Of a DNA stretch of 6,600 nucleotides, positions 6,408 through 6,600 are shown piece after piece. The stretch's first letter is position 1; each line of letters starts with the position of its first letter. The DNA comes from Ectopseudomonas composti (GTDB lineage Bacteria; Pseudomonadota; Gammaproteobacteria; Pseudomonadales; Pseudomonadaceae), in assembly GCA_946886245.1 (NCBI GenBank), contig CAMPIF010000249.1, forward strand, positions 1-6,600. The letters are read 5' to 3'. A program made the translations under genes and the position numbers. The notes beneath the pieces are model-generated. The model saw only the letters and a program-made list of their open reading frames with translations. It was not told the DNA's origin and ran no database searches.

Positions 6408-6600
6408 TCAGGCGCGGTCGCGTTCCAGCAATGGCTTGAGGAAGTGCCCGGTATGCGATGCCGGGTTGTCGGCCACGTCTTCCGGTGTGCCGGTGGCGAT
6501 GATCATGCCACCCTTGGAACCGCCCTCAGGGCCAAGATCCACCAACCAGTCGGCGGTCTTGATCACGTCCAGGTTGTGTTCGATCACCACCACGGTGTTG
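6408..6600 (-). CDS. uvrA: UvrA, excinuclease ABC subunit A, C-terminal end (truncated by window edge)
   Basis: This is the last 64 or so codons of the damage-recognition ATPase of nucleotide excision repair, a cytoplasmic protein of about 940 residues acting with UvrB and UvrC. The visible sequence includes [18 protein letters not shown], holding the H-loop histidine of the second ABC ATPase module, then [12 protein letters not shown] and the typical tail [20 protein letters not shown]. The frame stays open to the window edge, so the GTG codons near 6593 are internal valines. The stop (6408-6410) lies 10 nt from the stop of the convergent LysR gene. In P. aeruginosa uvrA sits directly beside the ferritin gene bfrA/ftnA. 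Confidence 0.96.
   Translation of the reverse strand, partial: NTVVVIEHNLDVIKTADWLVDLGPEGGSKGGMIIATGTPEDVADNPASHTGHFLKPLLERDRA

Noticed and set aside
6398..6415. GCGCC-N8-GGCGC hairpin between the LysR and uvrA stops
   Set aside because: The stem is only 5 bp, overlaps the uvrA stop codon, has no T-tract, and is expected by chance in such GC-rich sequence.

Overview
The window is about 62-63 % GC (estimated by eye) and gene-dense, with gene content and order typical of Pseudomonas. The best match is a non-aeruginosa lineage (mendocina/pseudoalcaligenes/alcaligenes-like), judged from protein recognition and remembered gene order, not from a search. Nothing indicates a phage, plasmid, transposon, CRISPR array or structural RNA gene.

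Left block (1-1116, + strand): the 3' end of katG (catalase-peroxidase), a strong intrinsic terminator, then a complete 154-residue bacterioferritin/ferritin of the Pseudomonas BfrA/FtnA type. Both are oxidative-stress and iron-handling functions. A large terminator-like stem-loop follows the ferritin.

Middle block (1189-5267, - strand): a four-gene operon, in transcription order: an MHS-type major facilitator transporter; an adducin-like class II aldolase-family protein (4-nt ATGA overlap); a GhrA-like D-2-hydroxyacid dehydrogenase (17-nt overlap, GTG start with a good ribosome binding site); and an HDAC/acetylpolyamine amidohydrolase-family deacetylase. The deacetylase is broken by an apparent one-base deletion immediately before its zinc-binding D-x-H motif. 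A divergent LysR-type regulator (5432-6397, + strand) shares a 164-bp promoter region with the operon. The set reads as a regulated uptake-and-catabolism unit for an unidentified small organic acid or amide: import, C-C bond or redox chemistry, reduction or oxidation of a 2-oxo/2-hydroxy acid, and deacylation. The substrate cannot be read from the sequence.

Right edge (6408-6600, - strand): the C-terminal end of uvrA, convergent with the LysR gene and only 10 nt from it.

In P. aeruginosa PAO1 the order is katA (PA4236) - bfrA/ftnA (PA4235) - uvrA (PA4234). Here the same framework is present, but with katG at the catalase position and the five-gene transporter/enzyme/regulator cassette lying between the ferritin and uvrA. 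That cassette is the accessory part of the window and the most likely place for an undescribed pathway.
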